Assembly: GCA_009768925.2 (NCBI GenBank)
Contig: VHIT02000054.1
Coordinates: 248,001-312,000, forward strand
Reading direction: 5' to 3'
DNA length: 64,000 bases
Origin: Cryptosporidium bovis
Lineage: Eukaryota > Apicomplexa > Conoidasida > Eucoccidiorida > Cryptosporidiidae
Shown here one piece after another: positions 48,751 to 58,542 of the stretch. Below the pieces are notes generated by a model. The model saw only the letters and a list, made by a program, of their open reading frames with translations, did not search any database and was not told the origin of the DNA. The translations under genes and the position numbers were made by a program. How positions within the stretch are numbered: position 1 is the stretch's first letter; each line of letters begins with the position of its first letter.

Positions 48751-50295
48751 ATGCCTATAGGTAACCCGAGTCTTTTTTTGACCGATCATGGTATCTTTCC
48801 CTGGTACTTAGATGGAATGAACGAATATAAAGAAGGTACTACCTACTCTGATTGGTTTACTTCAACCACAAATACTCAGAGTTGTTATAAAGAATTCGTC
48901 GATAAATTATTTTGTACTGATTCGATAGAAAAAGAACATAACACTTTAAGTTATACCAGGGAAACCCCAACGAACTCGAGTAATTTATATAATATCGATA
49001 ATCACATCAAATTGCTTTTTAGAAGTGAACACCTAGACTATGTGAGAAGAATGAGGGAAATGATATACCCCGAAGATAGTCTTGAAGGAGAGTCTACAAG
49101 GGTGTTGATGATTTATTGGAGTCTTCATTCAGAGGAGCTCTTAGACAATTATTACTATGATGGTAACTCTCGTTTCGCAGATACAGATGAGGAAGCAGAA
49201 TGCGATACAAATATCTATCCTTTTTACAAGGACTCGGATGAGATTTTAGACACAATTTTGTCCTTCCAGGACATCAACGGTGGGTTCGGAGGAAACTTCA
49301 GTCATATTCCAAACATGGTTTCAACTTATTTGGCTATTTCTTCGCTAATAATGGTTGGCGATCTGGATGCCTTACTTAAGATAGACCGTTTTAAAATGTA
49401 CAATTACTTTCTAAAATTGAGAGATGTTGAAACTGGAGGATTTAGAATTCAACTTGATGGAGAGATTGATGTTAGGGCATTTTATTGCATTTCTGCAGTA
49501 GCCAATATGTTGTATATTGTGACAGACGAATTGTTTGAAAATATTGAAAATTATTTACTCAAGTGTGTAGGGTTTGATGGAGGTTATTCAGGGGACTTCT
49601 ATGGAGAGTCTCATGGTGGATATACATATTGTGCAGTCGCGGGCTTATGCATTTTAGGGAAAACAGACAGTATAGACATTGACTCACTTCTCTATTGGGC
49701 AGTACAGAGACAATCTGGGATTGAGGGTGGCTTTCAAGGAAGGACTAACAAATTAGTAGATTCATGCTACAGCTTTTGGTTTACCGGAATTTTTTTTTGT
49801 ATTATGGAAATTTTAAGAACGAGGAAAAGCAACAAAAAATCTGAACCTAATATGTCATTTTATGACCCATTCTCATTGCAGTCTTTCATATTAATCTGTT
49901 CACAGCTTTCAGAGGGTGGATTTATTGACAAACCTGGGAAGAAAAGGGATCTCTACCACACATGTTATGCCTTAAGTGGATTATCTTTGGCTCAAAGAAT
50001 GAGTAAAACCTCAGAGTGCTCATGTAACGAGGGAATAACATCTTCAATATACAGTGAGTATGAAATGGGTGAATTTATTGAGAATTGCAATAAATATTCA
50101 CCATTCTACTCAATAAAAATATCAAAGGATGATATTATTAATCCAACTGATCCTTTCTTAAATATAAGGCCAGATAAGATATACAGGTCTAGGAAATTAT
50201 TTGGCAATATTCCAATAATTCTTACTTCAGATGGGAAGGTAGGTACTGAAGGTATTGGGTATAAAAAATATATTGAAAGTACTAATTTAGCTTGA
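48751..50295 (+). CDS. Protein farnesyltransferase subunit beta
   Basis: 514 residues. The alpha-alpha barrel repeats with GGF-G motifs run from about residue 168 on (GGFGGNFSHIPNMVSTYLAI, GGFRIQLDGEIDVRAFYCIS, GFDGGYSGD..HGGYTYCAVAGL, GGFQGRTNKLVDSCYSFWFTG). The zinc ligands are visible: Asp and Cys in LVDSCYSFW (about 336-338) and His in LYHTCYALSG (about 401). The enzyme attaches farnesyl to CaaX proteins together with the alpha subunit (not in the window). RDVETGGF and EGGFQGR patterns favour FTase over GGTase. An N-terminal ~120 residues are less conserved. Confidence 0.93.
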   Translation: MPIGNPSLFLTDHGIFPWYLDGMNEYKEGTTYSDWFTSTTNTQSCYKEFVDKLFCTDSIEKEHNTLSYTRETPTNSSNLYNIDNHIKLLFRSEHLDYVRRMREMIYPEDSLEGESTRVLMIYWSLHSEELLDNYYYDGNSRFADTDEEAECDTNIYPFYKDSDEILDTILSFQDINGGFGGNFSHIPNMVSTYLAISSLIMVGDLDALLKIDRFKMYNYFLKLRDVETGGFRIQLDGEIDVRAFYCISAVANMLYIVTDELFENIENYLLKCVGFDGGYSGDFYGESHGGYTYCAVAGLCILGKTDSIDIDSLLYWAVQRQSGIEGGFQGRTNKLVDSCYSFWFTGIFFCIMEILRTRKSNKKSEPNMSFYDPFSLQSFILICSQLSEGGFIDKPGKKRDLYHTCYALSGLSLAQRMSKTSECSCNEGITSSIYSEYEMGEFIENCNKYSPFYSIKISKDDIINPTDPFLNIRPDKIYRSRKLFGNIPIILTSDGKVGTEGIGYKKYIESTNLA

Positions 50296-50385
50296 ATACA
50301 ATAACCTAATTCTCATTTTTATCACATTGCTCGACCTTTATCACTTTTTGCAATTCGTCTGCGCCATTTTTTTTCTTAATACAAT

Positions 50386-51348
50386 ATGGCTTGTAGTAAA
50401 TACGAATATATAAGAGAATATGAGTCACCTGATAAAATTCTGAAAAATTGTTGGTTTGTCATCAGGGTTGATGGCCATTCCTTTCATGAGTAAGTTAGCA
50501 AGGCTCTTATTTCATCTGATTAAATCCTCTAAGATTTACGCGAGATCATGACTACAATAAACCAAACGACAAAGACGGCTTAGATCTGATGAACCGTTGC
50601 GCTGAAAACGTCATGAAAAGTTTAGGTGACATAGTTATTTCGTATGGGCAATCTGATGAGTATAGGTAGGTCTTAATATGTTTTATCACTTTTAGTCGCA
50701 TTTCTTAGTTTTGTTTTTAGAAGGCGCACTGATCTTTGGGGAAGAAGGGCAAATAAAATATTAACCCATGTTGTTTCATTGTTTACCTCATCATTTGTAA
50801 TGTTCTGGGGTAATTACTTTCCCAAAAAAAAACTTAAGTATCCTCCAACTTTCGATGGAAGAGTAGTTGTATATCCCACTGATGAAGATATCCGGACTTA
50901 TCTTTCTTGGAGGCAGGTTGATTGTCATATAAACAATTTGTACAATACTTGCTTCTGGTCCTTAGTTTCTATAAAAAATATGTCGGAAAGAGAAGCTACC
51001 GATAGACTAAAATTTACAGTTTCTTCCGACAAAAATGAGATGCTATTCAGTGAATTCGGAATAAACTATAACTCGATCTCAGCTCAATTTAGAAAGGGAA
51101 CATTACTATACAGGCCAAGACCTAGAGATAGAAAGTCTAGGAAAGAGTATATACTAATGAAATCAAATAAGATAGAAAAGTTTTTAGAAGTAAGTGAATT
51201 GAACAAAAAAAGTGCAGACGAGTCCTTACATCTCAATCCGATATGGAACGAAAATGGAAATGTAACTGTTATTAAAAGTATACTTAAGTGTTATGATGAT
51301 ATTATCCAAGACGCTTTTTGGAATAATAATGAATATTTATTAAAATAA
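50386..51348 (+). CDS. THG1: tRNA-His guanylyltransferase THG1, three exons
   Basis: Exons 50386-50489, 50534-50665 and 50709-51348, with introns of 44 and 43 nt, give 291 residues. The enzyme adds the G-1 residue to tRNA-His. The catalytic acids are in place: RVDGHSFHE (Asp29) and SDEYSFVF (Asp76, Glu77), at the same numbers as human THG1. LTHVVSLFTSSFVMFW and FDGRVVVYPTDEDIRTYLSWRQVDCHINNLYNTCFW are near-identical to the family. The second acceptor is chosen at 50708 because it restores SFVF; another AG at 50720 keeps frame but deletes those four residues. A GCGCCATTTT box (50361-50370) sits 16 bp upstream of the ATG. Confidence 0.93.
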
Positions 51349-51573
51349 ACGTCTTTTTAACATTTTTATTATAATATTTTTTTCACTTCAAAATTCGCGC
51401 TGCAATTTATATTAATTTCTCGAATATTCCGGTCTCAAGCATTATCTAACTCTAAGTGAGAAACTATTAAAACTGTAGTTATTCTTAAGAAGTTACTTAT
51501 TATGCGAATTAAAACACTATAAACTGTATATATTTTAATATCTATAGGAAAACACTTTTGTATATGAAGAAAT

Positions 51574-53601
51574 ATGGTTATTAATACGAAAGATTATAAA
51601 GAAGCCGATTCTGGAATGAGAAATTTGGTTAGTAAAGTTTCAAATATTATTAAAAATACTGGAAAATATGAGGACAATATCTTTAATACACATTCTAATG
51701 AAACTATCAGGGCAAATAACTCTAATTCAATAGAAGATCCGGAGATGATCGGAAAGGTTTGGAATAATCGAAAGTTGAATATGAAAAGCACAATTAGTTC
51801 GTTGGTTTCAAATTTAGCAGGATCATTTGACTGTAGGGATGCCGAAAATCAAGTAAAGATGTTTGAAGGAAGGATCAAGAATAAAAATAAGCTGACTTAT
51901 TTTGCCTCACCTAACAAGCAACTTGAAATGGAGAGAAAAGTGCAATACGACTCTATTCAGAAAGGTATGAAACGTTGGGGGAAAATAATTGACAGTATTA
52001 ACCGACAGGAGATAATAAGTTATGGTGAGGCAGAAAAGACCGATATTCTTTCAGTATCTCAGTTATCTAATAATTACGAGCCTATAGACGAATTCGAAAG
52101 GGAATTTGAGCGTGTGTTGTTAGAAGTCAGTGATGGAAGTGTTCCCATAAACCAGAAAGACACGAGAAATCATGGCAATGTACTTCCATGTAATAAAATT
52201 AGATGTCAAATTGAGAGGAACTTTGTTAAAAAACTGAAGTTTATTTTATTCAATCAGCAAAAAGAAAATAAAAGACTTAAAAAAATTAAATCAAAATCTT
52301 GGAGAAAAAACAGAAGAAAGCAAATTCAAATTGAGGAAGAAAAGTTAATTAGCCTGGGTGAGATGGAGTATCCTGAATTAGTTAAGAACATTAAAGAGAA
52401 ATGTGAAAAGAGAAGAGCTAAGATAAGACTTATGAGGCGTCAGTTTGCCAGACAGAAATGGGCCAAGATGGCGACGAGGTTTGCTGGCAAGGAAATACAG
52501 AGGAGTATATCTAATCAAGCACAGATGCATCATGATGAAAAGAAAAGAATAGAACAAATAATAGGTAATTTCTCTTCCGACGTTGAGAGTGACAGCGGAA
52601 ATGACCATGAAAAAGGAATATCAGGATATATAGAAGACTCTTTAGCAAAAGTAAGTGAGTTAAAGTCTGTATCTAAAGAACTAACTGATTTAAAATTTAT
52701 CCAACGTGGAATTGACTATGCAAATGAAGAGCTCGAATTGAAATTAAAACAAATTAAGAAAAATACCAATTATGAAAATGAGTCAAATGCTATAAATGCG
52801 GTTCCTCCTCAAGTAGAGTTGAAAAAACCCACCCTCGTTGAACTTAATGATGCTGAGAATGAAATTTTTGATAAGATGAGAGTTGGAAACTTTTCTGGAC
52901 TTGATATTTCCTTACTTAATAACAAAATTCCCGAATTAAAAAATAAGGGGGTACCTATCAATGAAGTAAACAAGACCAACAACAGAAGTGAAAGTGAAAC
53001 GAACTCTGAATTTGATATTAGAAGGCATAACTTCAATATTCAGGACGAGCTTGAGATGATGGCTCAAGAAGACATAAATGGAGATAATTCTTCGGAAAAC
53101 AGCAATATGAACACCATAAAGGAAGTATTCGTCCAAGGCGACGAAAACACCTCACCTCATGAAAGCGTTGAAAACAAAACTGACACTGAAAAAGCACATA
53201 ACAAGAAGACAACTATTCCTGGATGGGGAAGTTGGTGTCTATCCCTGAGTGGTGTCAAAGAAGGGGAAAATGAAGAAAACACATCCAATAAAGAGAGACC
53301 TCAAATAAGACAAAACAAACGTGTAGATCGCAAAATAGCTAGTTACTGTGTTAATAAAATTCCACATCCATTTAATTCGAATGATTTATATGAAAGTACT
53401 CTTAAACACCCAATTGGTCCCGAATGGAATACAACATCTATTCACAACAAATTAATCCAACCTAAAATACAATCCAGAATGGGTGCAGTAATAAAACCAC
53501 TTGTATACTCTAAAAGGCTCAAAAACATAAATATTTCCGACTCTTTCCTGGAAAAATGGAACGATGCAAAAAAATGCAATCGAACAAAGGCAAGATTTTA
53601 A
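51574..53601 (+). CDS. UTP14, U3 snoRNP / small-subunit processome component
   Basis: 675 residues. The C-terminal family signature is clear: PGWGSWCLSLSG, RVDRKIASYCVNKIPHPFNSNDLYESTLKHPIGPEWNT and IQPKIQSRMGAVIKPL. These match Utp14's GWGSWAG...KY.V..lPyPF.s.eqyE.sl..PiG.eWNt. Basic and coiled-coil segments (about 220-300, e.g. KKIKSKSWRKNRRK) agree with Utp14's Dhr1-binding region, which also has the conserved KIKSKxYR motif. Utp14 activates the DEAH helicase Dhr1 to release U3 from pre-18S rRNA. Confidence 0.9.
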   Translation: MVINTKDYKEADSGMRNLVSKVSNIIKNTGKYEDNIFNTHSNETIRANNSNSIEDPEMIGKVWNNRKLNMKSTISSLVSNLAGSFDCRDAENQVKMFEGRIKNKNKLTYFASPNKQLEMERKVQYDSIQKGMKRWGKIIDSINRQEIISYGEAEKTDILSVSQLSNNYEPIDEFEREFERVLLEVSDGSVPINQKDTRNHGNVLPCNKIRCQIERNFVKKLKFILFNQQKENKRLKKIKSKSWRKNRRKQIQIEEEKLISLGEMEYPELVKNIKEKCEKRRAKIRLMRRQFARQKWAKMATRFAGKEIQRSISNQAQMHHDEKKRIEQIIGNFSSDVESDSGNDHEKGISGYIEDSLAKVSELKSVSKELTDLKFIQRGIDYANEELELKLKQIKKNTNYENESNAINAVPPQVELKKPTLVELNDAENEIFDKMRVGNFSGLDISLLNNKIPELKNKGVPINEVNKTNNRSESETNSEFDIRRHNFNIQDELEMMAQEDINGDNSSENSNMNTIKEVFVQGDENTSPHESVENKTDTEKAHNKKTTIPGWGSWCLSLSGVKEGENEENTSNKERPQIRQNKRVDRKIASYCVNKIPHPFNSNDLYESTLKHPIGPEWNTTSIHNKLIQPKIQSRMGAVIKPLVYSKRLKNINISDSFLEKWNDAKKCNRTKARF

Positions 53602-53655
53602 TTAAGTTGTTTGAGGATATAGGTATTAAATTACTACGCATTATCGGCGTTTCAC

Positions 53656-55407
53656 TCATTTTTGTTCAAGTGAGAAGAATCCCTTTTGTTCATTTCTCAA
53701 AAATGATTCTTTTTCTATCCTCGAACCATTAATATTTGACTGAAAGTCCTTCATTTCTTGTAGATCACTTAGAACTGCTCTAAGGAGTTTTTCTCTATCA
53801 TCCTTCAATTGCTGGACTCTCTGGTCTTGTGTCTTTTTCAACTCTTCAAGTGTCCTCCTGATATTACCATATGTATTACTTTCTATATCGAACTCTCCCT
53901 GAGTTTCGTTGAGATTAGGGGAAGGATATTCAGTTCTCGTATCATCAATATTGGTTTGTGATATTTGTGGTTGTTTAGTCTCTTGTGGAACTATAGAAAA
54001 TTTTGGTGAACTATCAAAGTGTTTATTGCCGTTATCTTCACCCAATAAACAAAGGTTAGAATTATTCATAAAGTCCCCAAAAGAATCAAGATTTTTAGGT
54101 ATAACATCAATGAGTTTATCACTCAAACTAACATTATTATCTCCAAATAATTGTTGATTATTTATATTTGCAAATGAATTAATAGTATCATTGTTAATTG
54201 GATAATTAATAGTTTGAATATTATTTTTATTGTAACCACGAAGCACCGATGAATAGTTATTTGGATATACATTTAGTAAGTGTGAAGCAGTATATGCTTC
54301 TTGACTGACTGTATTTACAATGTCATTCTCATTTGAAAATTTTGTTAGTAACAAGTTCGAACCATTTTGGTCTGGCCCTATTGCAATAGAATCTAAATTC
54401 TTAATCAAAGGTATTTGCTCTTGAAAAATTCGACTTGTATATGACTTATAGGAATTATTACCTGTAATTGAATGTAAATCATTACTTAAAAATGGTCTGA
54501 TATTGGTACTCGAACATTTAAGATTGTTTTCAGAGTGTGGTCTAACAAATTTGTTCTTTGTATTAATCCCAAAAGCTTCATTTTTTTTGGGAAAATTCTT
54601 TGGTATAAATGAACTGGAGTCACACAAATTGTGAGTTTTTAATTTATCTGTTATGTCGTAATTATTGAAAGTTGTCTCGGAGTCATTCTTTGAACTTGGT
54701 CTCGAGAATCTAATTGTTGAAGGAGATTGATTAACAGTAGAAATCGAATTGTGATTATTTGATTGAATTGGAATCACACGATTCTGAAATTTGTGATAGC
54801 TCTGTCTATTCTCAATCCCAATAACTGGATTACTGTTTATAGTCCTAGAGTTGTTGTCAACTAGATAAGTACTATTATTTATAGACTCAAATAATTTATT
54901 TGAAACATTGGCTAATGATTGTTTTGCTTGAAGTAGCTCCTTTTGTGTCCCATCCCACCTCTTTTGAAACGATTCATTTAATTCTAAGATATGTAGTTTA
55001 AGTTTATTTATTTCTTCTTCTTGCTTCGAGCATTTTAGACACACAGATTGTGAAGCCTCCTTCAATTCAATAGAACTCTCGAGAGAATTCACCTTCTTCT
55101 CCAACGATCTAACTATACCACGTGCTTTCTGTAGTTCAGTCATTAGATCGACATTTCTTCTTAACGTTTCCTTTAGTCTTTGCGCAGTTTCTATTTGTTT
55201 TATTCTTAATAGTTGCAACTCTGAAATCTCATCTGTATCTGAAATTCTCTTTGAAGATGACCTCCCTAATTGCATGATATTATTTCCTAGCTCATTTTTC
55301 TTTAATGCTCTTGAAAAAAATAAGTCATTCTCCGCTTCTCTAATCTTCGATGTTAAGTCCGAGATCTTTGAACTCCTGATAACATTGTTTCTTATATTCT
55401 CAGACAT
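53656..55407 (-). CDS. Coiled-coil protein, unknown
   Basis: 583 residues; no domain recognised. Strong coiled-coil segments lie near residues 60-180 (heptads such as ELQLLRIKQIETAQRLKETLRRNVDLMTELQ) and near the C-terminus (about 530-570, RRTLEELKKTQDQRVQQLKDDREKL). The middle is Asn/Ser-rich low complexity. A lone CLKC pair (about 122-125) sits in the first coil. It could be a cytoskeletal or centrosomal scaffold, but that is a guess from shape only. Confidence 0.7.
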   Translation of the reverse strand: MSENIRNNVIRSSKISDLTSKIREAENDLFFSRALKKNELGNNIMQLGRSSSKRISDTDEISELQLLRIKQIETAQRLKETLRRNVDLMTELQKARGIVRSLEKKVNSLESSIELKEASQSVCLKCSKQEEEINKLKLHILELNESFQKRWDGTQKELLQAKQSLANVSNKLFESINNSTYLVDNNSRTINSNPVIGIENRQSYHKFQNRVIPIQSNNHNSISTVNQSPSTIRFSRPSSKNDSETTFNNYDITDKLKTHNLCDSSSFIPKNFPKKNEAFGINTKNKFVRPHSENNLKCSSTNIRPFLSNDLHSITGNNSYKSYTSRIFQEQIPLIKNLDSIAIGPDQNGSNLLLTKFSNENDIVNTVSQEAYTASHLLNVYPNNYSSVLRGYNKNNIQTINYPINNDTINSFANINNQQLFGDNNVSLSDKLIDVIPKNLDSFGDFMNNSNLCLLGEDNGNKHFDSSPKFSIVPQETKQPQISQTNIDDTRTEYPSPNLNETQGEFDIESNTYGNIRRTLEELKKTQDQRVQQLKDDREKLLRAVLSDLQEMKDFQSNINGSRIEKESFLRNEQKGFFSLEQK

Positions 55408-55883
55408 GTTTATGTGATATCAATAATAGTAACAATCAATAAATACCCAACAAATATATCATTTATCGCAGTATGGTAAAAAAATTTGTTTTATTACAAA
55501 TTTCTATTAGGTGGTTGTAATCGATTTTATTTGTGGGGAAACAGTAATAAATTTGCAAATTTCGAATCAAAAACAAAAATACCCGCTTTTAATGAAAAAA
55601 AATAGAATCAGGAATTTCGCAATATAACGTGCTCGATTAAATTTAAAATTTAGCATTTTCTAGGTACATATTAACTTTGACTTCTTGTATAAAAACTTCA
55701 TCATATTTGATTCATACTTGTACAACTATATTGTCGCAAAACTTCTAACGGAATGAATCAGGTAATTTAAAAATTTGCATTAGTGGCACCTACTTTTGGT
55801 TGTATAAATACAATGTTCACACCAAATTTGAAATGCCATTCTCTTGTTTATACTTTATATTATTAATTCAGTAATATTAATAT
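55408..55883. other. Intergenic, no gene found
   Basis: 476 bp of AT-rich DNA between two minus-strand genes. No frame, repeat or motif that I can support; probably the promoter of the coiled-coil gene. Confidence 0.4.
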
Positions 55884-56501
55884 TCATTTTTTGTTTATAA
55901 TAGTGAAATATATGACGTATGCGCTAATTATTGAAAGTGTAGTTGCTACCAATAAAACTGTTATTGTAAATGTTGTGATCATTGAATAATCCTCTTCACT
56001 AATATCAACCTCCTCCACTTGCTTTTGTTTTATGTTAATAACCAATGGATTATTTCTGAGTAAAATGTTTGATGAAATATGAACTTCGCCACCGAGCTTG
56101 TCTTCCCTGCATTGCTTTAGAAATGAAACAATCCTTTCGCGATTGATATATTCTGTTGTCTCTTTGTTCTTTGGAAACTCTATCAAAATTCCAGTCAACC
56201 CTGTTAAATACTCAAATTCTAAGAGTCTAATGAATATTGGAGGTTGAGGAGGAGTGATACCTCTATTTATGCACAATACAATGGTATTTTTAAATGATTT
56301 TTTATCCCTATTATCATCAAATAGTGGTGTCCAAACAGCCAATTTAAGTCTTAATAAAATACCTATTGTCCATGGGTTCATTAAAATAGAATACGATTCA
56401 ACATTATCACCTCTTGGAAGAGCACTCGACCCACCAGCTGAAACTAAATAAAAGGCGAATAATAGTATATAGAATAACAAATATAGGTAAATATGGCTCA
56501 T
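55884..56501 (-). CDS. Secretory-pathway type I membrane protein, unknown
   Basis: 205 residues from the ATG at 56501; the longer frame begins with GTG. The start MSHIYLYLLFYILLFAFYLVSA is a signal peptide and FTITVLLVATTLSIISAYVIYF near the C-terminus is a membrane span. A short cytoplasmic tail ends in TIINKK. KKxx-type ER retrieval would need lysines at -3/-4; here they are at -1/-2, so it does not fit strictly. The lumenal part has no recognised domain. Confidence 0.65.
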   Translation of the reverse strand: MSHIYLYLLFYILLFAFYLVSAGGSSALPRGDNVESYSILMNPWTIGILLRLKLAVWTPLFDDNRDKKSFKNTIVLCINRGITPPQPPIFIRLLEFEYLTGLTGILIEFPKNKETTEYINRERIVSFLKQCREDKLGGEVHISSNILLRNNPLVINIKQKQVEEVDISEEDYSMITTFTITVLLVATTLSIISAYVIYFTIINKK

Positions 56502-56537
56502 TGGAAATGAGTCATATTTACTTATTTCAAATTCCAC

Positions 56538-56757
56538 TAGAGATTCAATTTTTTTTAATAGCCTTTAGGTGTTCGAAAACGCGTAGAATGTAATGTCTTC
56601 TTTTAAATAATAAAGGCTATAAAGGTTTTATGAACAAAGAAAAAACTAAATATTAATATATTTTAAATATGTTGTTTTCATTTTAATTTAATTATATCAC
56701 TTTATTAAATTAAAACTTAAAAATAATGTCAGAGTGCCTTATTACATATTCATTTGT
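56538..56757. other. Short intergenic gap
   Basis: AT-rich 220-bp gap; nothing distinctive seen. Confidence 0.3.
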
Positions 56758-58269
56758 TCATCTAATGAATAAACTGTTACGGAAAACCTTTTGTCCAATG
56801 TAAATTAAGCTCGATGATATCAATAAAATTAAAATGGAAGTCAATATGGAAGACATTTTGTATTTTTTTACGTAGTAATCAATCACATTTTTACCTATCA
56901 ATGTGCAAATAATAGAGATAAAGATAATTAACAATGCCAAGTCAATCATAATTCTCCCTTCAAACAAATAAGTAAGGAAACAAATTAGTGTGGAAACTAA
57001 TAAGCATGTAGAATTGTTTGCTGCAATTGATGATGAATCTATTTGTGAAGTAAATAAAATAGTACTAATTAAAATTCCACCACTTGCACCTGTAATCCCA
57101 CCAATAACACCAACATTAAATAATTCGAAGCTCGAAAGGAAATAATTAACAGTATTACAGTGTGTTTTGCTGAAAATATAGGAAATTATATCTATTTGTT
57201 GAAATTCTAATTCTTTGTTTTTGAATATTCGATTATAAACTTTTATCAGTCTATTTTCAGAATTTATGATTGATGATATAAGATTCAATTTTTGTCTAGG
57301 CAATACAATAACTGGAAATAATAGCAATATAAAAATACAGAGAATTTTAAGTACAGAATATGCAATTGTTCCTCTTTTAAAAAAGATACCACTATCTATG
57401 AAAGAAATCAGAATTGAAATAATACATAGAAGTGTGAAATATACCCAGTACTTTAAATTACTATACTCTTGGTTTTCAAAAAATATCAATTCTTCAGTAT
57501 TTATAAATGAATAATCACTGAAATTTTGTATATATTTGAAAGAAATGACAGATGTAGTATACAAATACAATATTGCTTTAAAATTTTCTTCATTTTTGTT
57601 ATAGTTCGATTCAAATTCTTCTAATTGATTCCTAGATGAGTTTGATTCTAATTTCCTCAAATTAATAAATCTTGTTATTGATGATTTTAGAGCATAACTT
57701 AATAGACAAATTAAAATGAACATGGATAGTGTATCCGGTATTGTTCTAGCTATAGCCATTCCTATCAAACTCCCAACAGTAAGCAAGGGTGCGATAAATA
57801 AAACGAATTGAATATCTATAAGTGAGGTGTCGCTTATTGGTTTTATTGAGGTTTTGTATTCATTTTCATTGTATTCTTTTAGCTTTATTTTCAGGAATTC
57901 AATAGCATCTAAGTACTCAGGAAATTCACACTTTTTTTGGAAAACATTTGTTCCGAGTGCACATATGATACCACCTAAAATTATTGATGATGAAAAGGAA
58001 ACTGCTTGTGAAAATGGGATTCGCATTAAGCTGAGAAAAATAGGCATGGAAATTATTCCTGCACCACCACCAACAGATACTGCTATTGAACCAATAAGTC
58101 CGATAACTATTAGTGAAAGGATATCTTTCTTATTTAAATCATGAATAGTTCTAATTAGATTTTCCCCGTTTTCTTTTGAATCTGAATTAGATAATGCTGA
58201 TTCAAACAGCAGTATAAAGTAGGTAACAAATATAATAAAATTGAGAATTTTACATTTGTAAAACGCCAT
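56758..58269 (-). CDS. TauE/SafE family membrane transporter
   Basis: 503 residues with a signal peptide (residues 1-27) and about nine membrane spans in two blocks. The glycine-rich TauE/SafE repeats are clear: IGLIGSIAVSVGGGAGIISMPIFL in the first block, then FNVGVIGGITGASGGILISTILF in the second. Each is followed by the family's proline/helix pattern. A charged loop lies between the blocks (about 195-230). The family transports sulfonates or sulfur compounds in bacteria; eukaryotic members are poorly characterised. Substrate unknown. Confidence 0.82.
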   Translation of the reverse strand: MAFYKCKILNFIIFVTYFILLFESALSNSDSKENGENLIRTIHDLNKKDILSLIVIGLIGSIAVSVGGGAGIISMPIFLSLMRIPFSQAVSFSSSIILGGIICALGTNVFQKKCEFPEYLDAIEFLKIKLKEYNENEYKTSIKPISDTSLIDIQFVLFIAPLLTVGSLIGMAIARTIPDTLSMFILICLLSYALKSSITRFINLRKLESNSSRNQLEEFESNYNKNEENFKAILYLYTTSVISFKYIQNFSDYSFINTEELIFFENQEYSNLKYWVYFTLLCIISILISFIDSGIFFKRGTIAYSVLKILCIFILLLFPVIVLPRQKLNLISSIINSENRLIKVYNRIFKNKELEFQQIDIISYIFSKTHCNTVNYFLSSFELFNVGVIGGITGASGGILISTILFTSQIDSSSIAANNSTCLLVSTLICFLTYLFEGRIMIDLALLIIFISIICTLIGKNVIDYYVKKYKMSSILTSILILLISSSLIYIGQKVFRNSLFIR

Positions 58270-58542
58270 GTTGTGTCTAAAACTGATGTAGATAGAATAT
58301 TAAATTTATTAAAAATGCAATAAAAAACCTGCCTATTAGCGATGATACATTTCAACTAATTTTTTTGTCACCTAACGACAAGAATCAATGACTAACTATT
58401 CAGGCAGGGTCCGACTGGCGCGGAATGAAATTGTAAATAAAGATTGAAACGGTGTTCAGCTATTTACCAAGGAAATTAAGTGACAGTAAATTAAAATACA
58501 AAAAAGAGATGAAAAAATAATTATTTAAGTAGTTTTCTTGTA
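58270..58542. promoter_or_regulatory. Gap with TGGCGCGGAA box
   Basis: TGGCGCGGAA (58416-58425), an E2F-like core, lies about 150 bp upstream of the TauE/SafE ATG. Rest AT-rich. Confidence 0.3.

Noticed and set aside
50709..50720. THG1 acceptor at 50720 as the main splice site
   Set aside because: Would delete SFVF, conserved in the family; the AG at 50708 restores it.
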